Below are positions 40,691 through 49,030 of a stretch of 64,000 bases of DNA, one piece after another. A program made the position numbers and the translations under genes. The DNA comes from an uncultured Oscillospiraceae bacterium (GTDB taxonomy: Bacteria; Bacillota; Clostridia; Oscillospirales; Oscillospiraceae): the NCBI GenBank assembly GCA_947589745.1, contig CANQCS010000008.1:1-64000 (forward strand), written 5' to 3'. The notes beneath the pieces were generated by a model. That model had not been told where the DNA came from. It searched no databases and was given only the letters and a program-made list of their open reading frames with translations. Position 1 is the first letter of the stretch. The number at the start of each line of letters is the position of its first letter.

Positions 40691-42025
40691 GTGAATGTAC
40701 TGATCGATATAGAATGGGTCCAGAGCGGTGAGGATTTTGAAATCACACAGATCGCGGCTGTCCGTGTCTCAGAAACATGGGAAACCGTTGATACCTTTGG
40801 TGCCCTGGTCTGCCCCGCATCCTGCTGGAATGTGAATTGGGACCACATGGCGTATAACGGGTATTCCCCTGACGAGTTCCGGGCAGGTTCGGATGAAGCA
40901 TCCTGTCTGTTACGGCTTCTGCGCTTTTTGAAGGCCGATGACACGCTGATCTGCTGGCATAAGGATACGGAGCACGTGCTGAAGAGGAAGTGGGAAACGA
41001 CGGTGGGTGAGGAACTCCCGTTCAAATGCAGGCACGTAAACCAGAAAGTATACGGCCTGGCCAGCGCCAGGGGGATCGATCAACACGGCTTATACGAAAC
41101 GGCAGCGGCATTTGGTATTGAATTACCAGCGCCAAAGCATCAGGCCACCAACGATGTTCAGGTGATGCAGCGGCTGCTTTCAAAACTGAACATTCGGTTT
41201 TCTGCCAATTCCGGCGCTATCCAGGATGCCCCCAGGAAGAAAACCAGACGTGAGAAAAACCTGGAGACCCTTTCCCACAGTCAGTATAACTACATATTTA
41301 CACCGGACTCTAACGTGTTCCACCGGGTGACCTGCCATCTTATGCTGAATGCAAAGACGATCCATGGGACCGTGCGCTACGAAAAGGCCAGCCAGGGGCG
41401 CGTTCCGTGTAAGGTTTGTCATCCGCAGCCAGGTGAACCTCGGGAATCTCCTCCGGCTCAACAGAAGAAATATCCCGAGCCCTTAAAAAAGGAACTGATC
41501 AAGACACGGCTTCTCGGAGATCATGTCGTTAAGGTCGCAAGCACAAAGATCGTCGGGCATTGCTATAACATGACGCACCCAGGTGATCTGACGCTCAAGA
41601 TCATGGAGGAGCATGACTGCCTCAAAAAGAACTGCCCGTTCTTTAAAAAGTATGAGGACCGCCCCTATTGGATCGAGCGGAATGTGAAGGAGAAGCGAAA
41701 GGCCGAGCGAAAAGAGGCCAAGCAGGCGGAGCGGTTTGAAGCCCGGAAGCAGGCAGAAAAACTTGCCGCATTGAAAGAATCTCTCCAATCGTATGCGGAT
41801 GAAGCCGGACCACCGCTGTATATTGTCAGGCTGGAAACGGAGACGCCCCACAGGTACAAGGTTTTCTATGTTTCGGAAAATTCATTTAAGGACGGTGACC
41901 GTTTCAAAGAATTCCTTGGCATCGTCAAGAGAAACCACCCAGACATCTCACTCCATCTGCAGCACATACGGCATGTGGATGGGCACTTTGTCACCATCGC
42001 CGAATTCTTTGCCAGAAAACGATAG
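40691..42025 (+). CDS. DEDDh exonuclease-like protein with Ada-like zinc motif
   Basis: 444-residue protein of unusual architecture. Residues 1-165 resemble a DnaQ/RNase T exonuclease fold: DIEW at 6-9 for the first acidic motif, ICWHKDTEHVL in the middle, and HQATNDVQVM for the late H-x4-D motif. Residues about 205-252 have SNVFHRVTCHLM ... VPCKVCHP, like the four-Cys/His zinc fold of Ada N-terminal domains. A basic coiled region (EKRKAERKEAKQAERF) follows, then an unrecognised C-terminal domain. GTG start with AAGGAAGG upstream. More AT-rich than its neighbours, suggesting acquisition. Function unknown. Confidence 0.75.
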   Translation: MNVLIDIEWVQSGEDFEITQIAAVRVSETWETVDTFGALVCPASCWNVNWDHMAYNGYSPDEFRAGSDEASCLLRLLRFLKADDTLICWHKDTEHVLKRKWETTVGEELPFKCRHVNQKVYGLASARGIDQHGLYETAAAFGIELPAPKHQATNDVQVMQRLLSKLNIRFSANSGAIQDAPRKKTRREKNLETLSHSQYNYIFTPDSNVFHRVTCHLMLNAKTIHGTVRYEKASQGRVPCKVCHPQPGEPRESPPAQQKKYPEPLKKELIKTRLLGDHVVKVASTKIVGHCYNMTHPGDLTLKIMEEHDCLKKNCPFFKKYEDRPYWIERNVKEKRKAERKEAKQAERFEARKQAEKLAALKESLQSYADEAGPPLYIVRLETETPHRYKVFYVSENSFKDGDRFKEFLGIVKRNHPDISLHLQHIRHVDGHFVTIAEFFARKR

Positions 42026-42160
42026 CCGCTCTTTGCTCCGGCCATTAACGGCCCCAATGCGCATCGCCCATGCCGTCCACCTTGGCCAAACCGATTCGAG
42101 CGGGTATCCCTGCATTTTCCACGGGGCAGTCAACCGCCGGGGACACATCCAAGATGCTGT

Positions 42161-42222
42161 GATACTTTTTCTTGAACGTTGACAGCTCACGCGGCAAACC
42201 GCCGCGGGGGCTGTCTTTTTTT
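42161..42222 (+). terminator. Terminator fused to a repeat fragment
   Basis: GATACTTTTTCTTGAA (42161-42176) is half of the interspersed palindrome. It is followed by GACAGC ... GCGGCAAACCGC ... GGCTGTC and TTTTTTT (42181-42222), a good Rho-independent terminator for the nuclease-like gene. Confidence 0.7.
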
Positions 42223-42232
42223 CTCCGCACCA

Positions 42233-42262
42233 TTGATTTTCTGCACGGGACCGTGTTATAAT
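42233..42262 (+). promoter_or_regulatory. Promoter of holB
   Basis: TTGATT (42233-42238), 18 bp, TATAAT (42257-42262), 54 nt before the start codon. Confidence 0.75.
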
Positions 42263-42316
42263 GGGTACGTAATTATGTCCTGCTCCATCGGGAGGGCGGG
42301 CAAGGAGGGAGCGCCT

Positions 42317-43162
42317 ATGCCGGGACCGGATCGTCCCACGATCGCCAACGAGCCCCGGCTGACGGAGCGGGTCCGTGAGACCGCCCGCCGTGGGGCGCTG
42401 AGCCACGCGATCATCCTCAGCGGCCAAGGGGACCTGTCCGCTGCGGCCCGGTTCGTGGCGGCCGCGCTGGAGTGCGAGGGGGACGGCCCGCCCTGCGGCC
42501 AGTGCGGTCCCTGCCGCAAGGTGTTGCGGGACATCCACCCGGACGTGGCGACGGTGGCGGACCCGGAGCACAAGAACATCTCGGTGGACGTCCTCCGCCG
42601 GACGGTGGCGGACGCCTATATCCTGCCCAACGAGGGCAGGCGGAAGGTCTACATCTTCCCGGACTGCGACCTGCTGGACCCCAAGGCCCAGAACGTGCTG
42701 CTGAAGGTGGTGGAGGAGGGCCCGCCCCACGCGGCGTTCCTGTTCTGCGCCAGGAACAGCGCGGTGCTGCTGCCCACCATCCGCTCCCGGGCGGTGGAGT
42801 GGAAGCTGTCCGCCGAGGAGGAGACGGCGGAGACAGACGACCGGGCGAAGCAACTCTGTGAGCTGCTGTGCGGCGGCAAGGCCGCCGACATCGTCTCCTT
42901 CTGCACGGAGCTGGAGAACAGCAAACTGGACAGGGATGCCCTCCAGGGCATCCTCTCCGACGCCAGGGATCTGGCCGTGGCCGGCCTGGCGGCCACCTAC
43001 GGCGCGGCGGGCGACGGGTTTTCCCGCCGTCTGGCGGAAAAGGCCGGCCGCCGGCGGCTGGCGGCCAGCGTGGAGATCCTGGAGCGGTTCACCCGTGAAT
43101 GTCAATACAATATTAACGTGGGGCAGCTGACAGGGGCACTGGCGGTGGCGCTCACTGGCTGA
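42317..43162 (+). CDS. holB: DNA polymerase III delta' subunit
   Basis: 281-residue clamp-loader subunit. It has the delta'-type start (ETARRGALSHAIILSGQGDLS), the zinc-binding cluster CEGDGPPCGQCGPCRKV, IHPDVATV, RKVYIFPDCDLLDPKAQNVLLKVVEEGPPHAAFLF and TIRSRAVEW. The P-loop is degenerate, as usual for delta'. ATG 42317 has AAGGAGGGAGCGCCT upstream and is preferred to the longer track ORF. Next gene is ricT, the normal Firmicutes neighbour, but separated here by 680 nt. Confidence 0.92.
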   Translation: MPGPDRPTIANEPRLTERVRETARRGALSHAIILSGQGDLSAAARFVAAALECEGDGPPCGQCGPCRKVLRDIHPDVATVADPEHKNISVDVLRRTVADAYILPNEGRRKVYIFPDCDLLDPKAQNVLLKVVEEGPPHAAFLFCARNSAVLLPTIRSRAVEWKLSAEEETAETDDRAKQLCELLCGGKAADIVSFCTELENSKLDRDALQGILSDARDLAVAGLAATYGAAGDGFSRRLAEKAGRRRLAASVEILERFTRECQYNINVGQLTGALAVALTG

Positions 43163-43840
43163 TGCGGGGGCTCCGCCCCCGCCAGGGCTGATAGGCACCC
43201 TGGGGGTGCCTGCCGTCCCCTGGTTCCTTTTCCCCCGTGGGAAAAGGAACCAAAAGCACGTTTAAGAAAACCAAGGTTTTCTTAAAAATCTTTCCTCATT
43301 TTTTGTTTATGTTTGCGCTCCCCCTGCGGTTGGTTTTGTCTAAACCGGGCCGGGTCCCGTGTATGGGGGCGAAGCGGCTACCTTAGTATGTCCCCAAGAA
43401 CAGTGAAGCGCTGGTGCGGGGACTCATTGGGTGCGCTGGTCGTTTTGTGCTTGTCCGACTGCGTTCTGCTCCGTTCCACTACGCACAGGACAGATTCCCG
43501 TTGACGGCCCGATACGAAACATCCATCAATTGCGTAGTGGAACGGAGCAACCGGCAGTTGGACTACGGCAAAACCAACCCCGCAGTCCCGATGAATGCTT
43601 TCTCTGGGTACGTCCCAGAATAGACTGCTCTTAACGCCCTTCCCACACGGAGGGGATTCTTAAGGGGGCCAGAGCCCCCTTAAGCAATTTTTTGGTTACT
43701 TTTTGTTTGCACAAAAAGTAACCCGGGGTGCGCAGCGAAGCTGCGGCAAAATAAAGAGGTGGTAGGGGCCGGAGGCCCCTACTGGACAGCATTAGGGGGC
43801 TGCGCCCCCACACCCCCCACGATAGAAGGAGGAAATCCCT
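43163..43840. repeat. Palindrome-rich insertion between holB and ricT
   Basis: No gene. It contains gcgggggctccgcccccgc after the holB stop, the palindrome ggttccttttccc/gggaaaaggaacc (43222-43252), and a large imperfect inverted repeat. In the latter, GCTCCGTTCCACTACGCA (about 43467-43485) faces TGCGTAGTGGAACGGAGC (about 43531-43548), flanked by CTGCGGTTGGTTTTG and CAAAACCAACCCCGCAG. Last comes ggttactttttg/caaaaagtaacc (43694-43723). Short ORFs here are by-products of the repeats. Confidence 0.75.
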
Positions 43841-45199
43841 TTGGCACAAGTCGTCAGCGTCCGCTTTCGGGGCGGACAAAAAAACTATTATTTTGATCCC
43901 AGGGGTATCCAGGCCCAGCCTGGCGACTACCTGGTCGTCGAGACCGCCCAAGGTCTCGAATACGCCTGCTGCGCGGAGGCCAACCACGAGGTGCCCGACG
44001 AGGCCGTGGTGCAGCCTCTGCGCCCGGTGGTTCGCGTGGCCACCGACAACGACCACAAGGCCGCCGCCTACAACCGCAGGCGGGAAAAGGAGGCCTTCGG
44101 CATCTGTGAGCAGAAGATCGCCGCCCACGGGCTGGAGATGAAGCTGGTCAGCGTGGAGTGCTCCTTCGAGGGCAACAAGATCATCTTCTTCTTTACCGCC
44201 GAGGGGCGGGTGGACTTCCGGGAGCTGGTCAAGGACCTGGCCGGCGTGTTCCGCGCCCGCATCGAGCTGCGGCAGATCGGCGTCCGGGACGAGGCCAAGA
44301 TGCTGGGCGGCATCGGCATCTGCGGCCGGGCCCTGTGCTGCGGCGAGTTTCTCAACGAGTTCATCCCCGTCTCCATCAAGATGGCCAAGACCCAGAACCT
44401 CAGCCTGAACCCCACCAAGATCTCCGGTGCCTGCGGCCGGCTCATGTGCTGTCTCAAGTACGAGCAGGCCGCCTACGAGGACGCCGCCAAGCGGATGCCC
44501 AAGAACGAGAGCTTCGTGGACACCCCCGACGGCCTGGGCAACATCTGCTCCCTGGACCTGCTCCGGGAACAGGTCCAGGTCCGGCTGGACAGTGCCCCCG
44601 AATCCCCCAAGCGCTATAAGCTCAGCGAGATCAACGTCCTCCGCAACGGCAAGGGCTCCCGGGACGGCATTGAGATTCCCAAGGAGCATCCCGTCCGCGC
44701 GGCCTCCGGCGAGAGCGGTACCACCACTGCGGTGTTCCGTCCCCGCCAGCGCAGCGACGCCGCCCGGGAACCGCTGCCGGTGCTGTCCGCTGTCCCGGAC
44801 GTCAACGAGCCCTTGGACGAGGAGGAGGAGTCCCGGGGCCGCCGCCGCAGCCGTAACCGCGGGAAAGGCGGCAAGAGCAAGCTGTCCTCCACGGAGAAGA
44901 TGGCCAAGCAGGAGCGGGCCATCCGGGAGGGCACGGTGGAGAAGATCCCCGTCCGTTCCACCGGCGACACCTCCGCCGAGAAGAAGGCCGCCGCCGACCG
45001 GGCCGCGGAGCAGGCCGCCCGCGCGGAGCGCGCCGGCAGCAGCAAGGACGCCGCCCAGAGTGGCCGTTCCGATGGCAAAGGTGCCGCCCAGGAGCAGCGC
45101 CCCGCCGGGTCCAAGGACGGCTCCCAGGGGGAGCGCTCCGGCGGCAAGGGCGGCAATTCCCGCCGCCGCTTCCGGCGCAGGCCGCCCCAGAAGGGATAA
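43841..45199 (+). CDS. ricT: PSP1 domain protein RicT (YaaT)
   Basis: 452-residue RicT. In Bacillus the RicA-F-T complex binds 4Fe-4S clusters and controls RNase Y and sporulation phosphorelay genes. Core residues 1-270 contain the PSP1 motifs: FFFTAEGRVDFRELVKDLAG, IGVRDEAKMLGGIGICGRALCC, SLNPTKISGACGRLMCCLKYE. The last 180 residues are an Arg/Gly/Ser/Ala-rich disordered tail, much longer than in Bacillus, perhaps RNA binding. Start is TTG 43841 with AGGAGG 8 nt upstream. Confidence 0.92.
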   Translation: MAQVVSVRFRGGQKNYYFDPRGIQAQPGDYLVVETAQGLEYACCAEANHEVPDEAVVQPLRPVVRVATDNDHKAAAYNRRREKEAFGICEQKIAAHGLEMKLVSVECSFEGNKIIFFFTAEGRVDFRELVKDLAGVFRARIELRQIGVRDEAKMLGGIGICGRALCCGEFLNEFIPVSIKMAKTQNLSLNPTKISGACGRLMCCLKYEQAAYEDAAKRMPKNESFVDTPDGLGNICSLDLLREQVQVRLDSAPESPKRYKLSEINVLRNGKGSRDGIEIPKEHPVRAASGESGTTTAVFRPRQRSDAAREPLPVLSAVPDVNEPLDEEEESRGRRRSRNRGKGGKSKLSSTEKMAKQERAIREGTVEKIPVRSTGDTSAEKKAAADRAAEQAARAERAGSSKDAAQSGRSDGKGAAQEQRPAGSKDGSQGERSGGKGGNSRRRFRRRPPQKG

Positions 45200-45212
45200 C
45201 TATGTACTCACC

Positions 45213-45250
45213 ATCGCCGGCAGGGCCTCTCCTGCCGGCGATTCGCATAT
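45213..45250 (+). terminator. Hairpin after ricT
   Basis: atcgccggcagg pairs with cctgccggcgat around GCCTCT, followed by TCGCATATTTC. U-tract is weak. Confidence 0.6.
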
Positions 45251-45300
45251 TTCGTCCCGCCGGGGCATATGCTGTACCAAAATCTTTGGAGGTGCGGCGT

Positions 45301-45447
45301 ATGCGAAAAAAGGGGAAGGTCAAGGTTTTGCTGTTGCCGCGGCGCTGGCTGGCGGCGGCGCTGGGGCTGCTGCTGGCGATAGTGATGCTGGCGGCGGCCT
45401 GCCTGCCGGAGCTGCTGTTGACCGCCGGGGCGTGCCTGCTGGCATAA
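45301..45447 (+). CDS. Small membrane protein
   Basis: 48-residue protein, MRKKGKVKVLLLPRRWLAA at the N-terminus then one long hydrophobic helix with Cys and Ala. ATG 45301 has GGAGGTGCGGCGT immediately upstream. The basic start resembles the signal-anchor of Clostridia polysaccharide deacetylases, so it could be either a genuine small protein or a truncated remnant of one. The longer track ORF lacks a ribosome binding site. Confidence 0.5.
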   Translation: MRKKGKVKVLLLPRRWLAAALGLLLAIVMLAAACLPELLLTAGACLLA

Positions 45448-45480
45448 CCGTCCGAAACAGGAGATGATACTATTCTTCTA

Positions 45481-45583
45481 TTAGAAGTATATTTCGTTAC
45501 CGTGCGGAAAATGTAGGAATCGCAATGCTTTGAGAGCGAGGATAAAGTTCTTTTTGATACTTTTTCTTTCAAGAAAAAGTATC
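45481..45583 (-). repeat. Interspersed palindromic repeat, copy 5 (upstream of dsdA)
   Basis: Inverted orientation: tatatttcgttaccgtgcgg ... cgcaatgcttt ... aaagttctttttgatactttttctttcaagaaaaagtatc. Its palindrome faces dsdA. The terminal CGGTAACGAAATATA matches the tails of the copies at 29.2 and 49.1 kb. Confidence 0.8.
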
Positions 45584-45619
45584 AGCGCGGGGACGGCTGC
45601 CGGGCAGCCGTCCCCGCGC

Positions 45620-45648
45620 TTGCTTTTCAGGGGCGGATATTGTATAAT
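45620..45648 (+). promoter_or_regulatory. Promoter of the D-serine dehydratase gene
   Basis: TTGCTT (45620-45625), 17 bp, TATAAT (45643-45648), about 73 nt before the start codon. Confidence 0.72.
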
Positions 45649-45721
45649 CATGTCATACATATGTGCGCCGGGGAGCGGCAGGCCGCCCTCCCCCGCTATC
45701 TTGAGCAAGGAGGGCCCCCCT

Positions 45722-47011
45722 ATGGAGATCGACACCGCCCTGTGGAGAGAGACCAGCCCCACCGTCCGGGACCTGTGCGAGCTGCGGGAGACCGTCTGGC
45801 TGAACTCCGGCCTGCGGCCCGCCGCAGAAGGCCTGGCCACCGCGCCCCTCACCGCCGCCGACGTGGCGGACGCTGCCGCCCGGCTGGAGCGCTTCGCGCC
45901 CTATCTGGCCGCCGTGTTCCCCGACACCGCCCCCGCCGGGGGCATCATCGAGTCCCACCTGGTGGAGGTGCCCCGCTACCAGGAGCTGCTGGGCTACGGC
46001 CCCGGCAGGCTGCTGATGAAGCTGGACAGCCACCTCCCTATCTCCGGCTCCATCAAGGCCAGGGGCGGCATCTACGAGGTGCTGTACCTGGCGGAGTCCC
46101 TGGCCATGAAAGCCGGGCTCCTGCGCTATGGGGACGACTACGCCGTGCTGGCCCAGCCCCGGTTCCGGGAGTTCTTCCGGCAGTACGCCGTGGCGGTGGG
46201 CTCCACCGGCAACCTGGGTCTGTCCATCGGCATCATGAGCGCCCAGCTGGGCTTTCGGGTGACGGTCCATATGTCCGCCGACGCCCGGCAGTGGAAGAAG
46301 GACATGCTCCGCAGCAAGGGCGTCCAGGTGGTGGAGTACGCCGCCGACTACAGCAAGGCGGTGGCGGAGGGCCGCCGTCTGGCCCGGCAGGACCCCATGT
46401 GCCACTTCGTGGACGACGAGAACTCCCAGACGCTGTTCCTGGGCTACGCCGTGGCGGCAGAGCGATTGGCAAAGCAGCTGGCGGAGCGGCACATCCCCGT
46501 GGACGGGGACCACCCGCTCTTTGTGTACCTGCCCTGCGGGGTGGGCGGCGGCCCCGGCGGCGTGGCCTTCGGGCTGAAGCTGCTCTACGGCGACCACGTC
46601 CACTGCTTCTTCGCCGAGCCCACCCATGCCCCCTGCATGACCCTGGGCCTGGCCACCGGCCTCCACGACCGGGTCTGCGTCCAGGACTTCGGCATCGACA
46701 GCCTCACCGCCGCCGACGGCCTGGCGGTGGGCCGCCCCTCCCGATTCGTGGGGAAGGTCATGGCCCCCCTGCTCAGCGGGTGCTACACCGTCACGGACGA
46801 GCGGCTCTACCGCCTGCTCCGCCAGCTGGCGGACAGCGAGGGCATCCACCTGGAGCCCAGTGCGCTGGCTGGCGTGCCGGGCATGGGGCTGGTGGCGGAC
46901 TACGCCACCGGGCGGGGCATCGACCTGGCCCATGCCACCCACATCGCCTGGGCCACCGGCGGCAGTATGGTCCCGCCGGACATCTGGCAGGAATACTACG
47001 CCCACGGCTGA
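45722..47011 (+). CDS. dsdA: D-serine ammonia-lyase (D-serine dehydratase)
   Basis: 429-residue PLP enzyme of fold type II converting D-serine to pyruvate and ammonia. The PLP-lysine motif is [17 protein letters not shown], with [12 protein letters not shown] before it, [28 protein letters not shown] for phosphate/substrate binding and [19 protein letters not shown] for the PLP phosphate loop. ATG 45722 has AAGGAGGG upstream; the longer track ORF is rejected. The gene has its own promoter and is bracketed by two inverted copies of the interspersed repeat. Confidence 0.94.
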   Translation: MEIDTALWRETSPTVRDLCELRETVWLNSGLRPAAEGLATAPLTAADVADAAARLERFAPYLAAVFPDTAPAGGIIESHLVEVPRYQELLGYGPGRLLMKLDSHLPISGSIKARGGIYEVLYLAESLAMKAGLLRYGDDYAVLAQPRFREFFRQYAVAVGSTGNLGLSIGIMSAQLGFRVTVHMSADARQWKKDMLRSKGVQVVEYAADYSKAVAEGRRLARQDPMCHFVDDENSQTLFLGYAVAAERLAKQLAERHIPVDGDHPLFVYLPCGVGGGPGGVAFGLKLLYGDHVHCFFAEPTHAPCMTLGLATGLHDRVCVQDFGIDSLTAADGLAVGRPSRFVGKVMAPLLSGCYTVTDERLYRLLRQLADSEGIHLEPSALAGVPGMGLVADYATGRGIDLAHATHIAWATGGSMVPPDIWQEYYAHG

Positions 47012-47100
47012 CATTCTTTTTCTTGAAAGAAAAAGAACAAAAAGAACTTTACATTCGCTTCCGAGGCGCTGCGACACCTGCATTTCCGCCCGGTAACGAA
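47012..47100 (+). repeat. Interspersed palindromic repeat, copy 6 (downstream of dsdA)
   Basis: TTCTTTTTCTTGAAAGAAAAAGAA begins 3 nt after the dsdA stop, then CAAAAAGAACTTTACATTCGC and a body ending CGCCCGGTAACG. Opposite orientation to the upstream copy. The palindrome may double as a transcription end signal. Confidence 0.8.
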
Positions 47101-47154
47101 AGAGGCGCGGGGACGGCCGCCACAGGCCGTTCCCGCGCTCTTTGTTGTTTCTGT

Positions 47155-48507
47155 TTACCAGCTGCTCTCCAGGAACAGGTCGCCGCTGCTGGTCTCCGCG
47201 TCGATGCGGATGCTTCCGTCGCCGCACTCATAGCGGCCGTTGGACCGCTGGTCCATGGCAAAAGGACCGATGGACAGATCGCCGTTGCCGGTCCTCCACT
47301 TCAGCTGGAACCCCGCGTCCTCCGGCAGGACCAGGGTGATATCTCCGCTGCCCGTCTCCACATCCAGGGCATTGGCATAGCTGTCCATGAGCGTCAGGAG
47401 CACGTGCCCGCTGCCGGCCTCCACGGCCAGATTCATGCCGTTGTTCACCTGCAGCTCCACATCCCCGGAACCGGTGGTGACATCGGCGTTCCACAGGTAT
47501 TCGGCGATGCCGCTGACGCTGCCGCTGCCGGTGGCGATCTCCAGGTCCTCACTGACCACCAGCCCCTCCAGCGTCACATTCCCGCTGCCGGTCTCCACCG
47601 ACACGTTCCCGTAGGTGTCCCCGCGCAGGTCCACACTGGCGCTGTCCGTCTCGATCTCCAGATATGGACTCAGCCAGTTGGGGACCCACACCTCCAGCTC
47701 CTCCGCCCCGGCGTTCGGGGAGATCGTCAACTCCCCGCCGCGGATGGACCAGACCGCCTCGCCCCCGCGGGTCCGGAACCAGGGAAAGCCGCTGTCATCC
47801 GATGCGACACTGACACAGCCGGTGGGCCAGTCGATGCGGATAGTGTTCAGCATCTCCCCGGCCACGCTCTCCATCCGCCACTCGGTGGACATCCCGTCGC
47901 TCCAATGGGCGAAGCAGTATTCGCTGTCGGTAACGGGGTCGGTGACGAGCTGGACCTCCGTCCCGCCGGTGTCGGTCACTTCCGTGGCGGTGTCGCCCTC
48001 ATACCGGGAGTACCCCTCCCCTGGGTAGATCGAAGGGGCCCCGGCCGGCAGGTCCGGCATGGTGCTTTCCTCTGTGTAGTACGTAACTGAGTCTATAGCC
48101 GTCTGCCGGTAGCCAAAGGCCCACACGAGCCACCGCACCCCGGTGACCACCACCGCCACAGCCGCCACCACCCAGAGCACACGGATGATCGTCCGGTTCC
48201 GGTCCCGGGGCGGCCGGTAGGCCCGCTTTCCGCCGCCGCCCCCGGCGGGCGGGTCCGGGTACACCGGCGGCATCACCGGCGCGTCCGGGTCGGTCATGGC
48301 CTCCGGGGGCAGGCCCGCCTCCTGGAGGATGCGCCGGGCGATGGTGTCCAGGTCCTCCATGGACCCCACGGCCTCCTCCTCGGTCATGCCCTCCTCCATG
48401 CGGTCGGCTAGCATCTCGGCGTAGTACACCAGCCACTCCTCGGCCTGGGCCTTCTCCAGCGCGCCCAGGCGGCGATATAGGTCATTGAGAAACTGTACTC
48501 GCGTCAT
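47155..48507 (-). CDS. HAAS/DUF1700-type N-terminus with DUF4097 beta-strand repeats, membrane protein
   Basis: 450-residue protein. Residues 1-75 match the HAAS/DUF1700 signalling module (MTRVQFLNDLYRRLGALEKAQAEEWLVYYAEML ... EEEAVGSMEDLDTIARRIL). One transmembrane helix at about 105-128 follows, then an extracytoplasmic beta-helix-like region of DUF4097 repeats with recurring VETGSGNVTLEG, IATGSGSVSG and TTGSGDVELQV. ATG 48507 lies inside the end of the PadR gene and has AGGAG 10 nt upstream, so the pair is coupled. PadR-HAAS pairs are common Firmicutes envelope-response modules. Confidence 0.86.
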   Translation of the reverse strand: MTRVQFLNDLYRRLGALEKAQAEEWLVYYAEMLADRMEEGMTEEEAVGSMEDLDTIARRILQEAGLPPEAMTDPDAPVMPPVYPDPPAGGGGGKRAYRPPRDRNRTIIRVLWVVAAVAVVVTGVRWLVWAFGYRQTAIDSVTYYTEESTMPDLPAGAPSIYPGEGYSRYEGDTATEVTDTGGTEVQLVTDPVTDSEYCFAHWSDGMSTEWRMESVAGEMLNTIRIDWPTGCVSVASDDSGFPWFRTRGGEAVWSIRGGELTISPNAGAEELEVWVPNWLSPYLEIETDSASVDLRGDTYGNVSVETGSGNVTLEGLVVSEDLEIATGSGSVSGIAEYLWNADVTTGSGDVELQVNNGMNLAVEAGSGHVLLTLMDSYANALDVETGSGDITLVLPEDAGFQLKWRTGNGDLSIGPFAMDQRSNGRYECGDGSIRIDAETSSGDLFLESSW

Positions 48508-48826
48508 CTTCCGCACACTCCTTTATCAGCGCAAATACCCTCTCCAGCTCCGGTATGCTCTCCAGGAACTGGTCGATCTGTCTCTGTCCCGCCGGGGTGA
48601 GGCGGTAGAACTTCCGCAGCCGCCCGCTGTGGGCCACGGAGTAGACGGAGAGGCACCCGGTGCTCTCCAGCCGCCGCAGGATGGGGTACAGGGTGGACTC
48701 GGACACCTGGATGCTGCCGGACAGGTCCTTGATGATCTGGTAGCCGTAGGAGTCCCGCCGCCGCAGCACGGACAGCACACAGATGTCCAGCAGCCCCCGC
48801 TTCAACTGTGGGTCCAACACAGGCAT
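48482..48826 (-). CDS. PadR family transcriptional regulator
   Basis: 114-residue PadR regulator: winged-helix DNA-binding domain (LKRGLLDICVLSVLRRRDSYGYQIIKDL ... VSESTLYPILRRLESTGCL) and a C-terminal dimerisation helix (AGQRQIDQFLESIPELERVFALI). ATG 48826 with AAAGGGGGG upstream replaces the longer track start. A perfect 12-bp inverted repeat covers its promoter, suggesting autorepression together with the overlapping DUF4097 gene. Confidence 0.93.
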   Translation of the reverse strand: MPVLDPQLKRGLLDICVLSVLRRRDSYGYQIIKDLSGSIQVSESTLYPILRRLESTGCLSVYSVAHSGRLRKFYRLTPAGQRQIDQFLESIPELERVFALIKECAEDDASTVSQ

Positions 48827-48838
48827 ATCCCCCCTTTC

Positions 48839-48874
48839 ACATAATACTATATCATACATAGTATTATGTGTCAA
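48839..48874 (-). promoter_or_regulatory. PadR promoter with embedded operator palindrome
   Basis: ACATAATACTAT (48839-48850) and ATAGTATTATGT (48858-48869) are perfect inverted repeats separated by 7 bp. On the minus strand TTGACA (48869-48874), 17 bp, TATAGT (48846-48851) uses the same bases, so the palindrome fills the spacer and -10 region. Confidence 0.88.
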
Positions 48875-49030
48875 GTGGTATTGAGATTTTTCTGATTGGG
48901 GATTGGGGCTGGAGATTGCGGATGACGCCGGGGGTGAGGGAGCAGCTCAGGAAGCGGCCTGATAGATGCGCACCCATCAGGCGCGGCCACGAGAAACGCG
49001 AACAGCCGGGGCATTCATTGATAACATGAT

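Noticed and set aside
43313-43634. Short ORFs (63-69 aa) between holB and ricT
   Set aside because: They lie inside inverted repeats and resemble no protein; start signals are missing.
45640-48090. 816-aa plus-strand ORF across dsdA and beyond
   Set aside because: Reads in another frame of dsdA, through a repeat and then antisense to the DUF4097 gene; low-complexity product.
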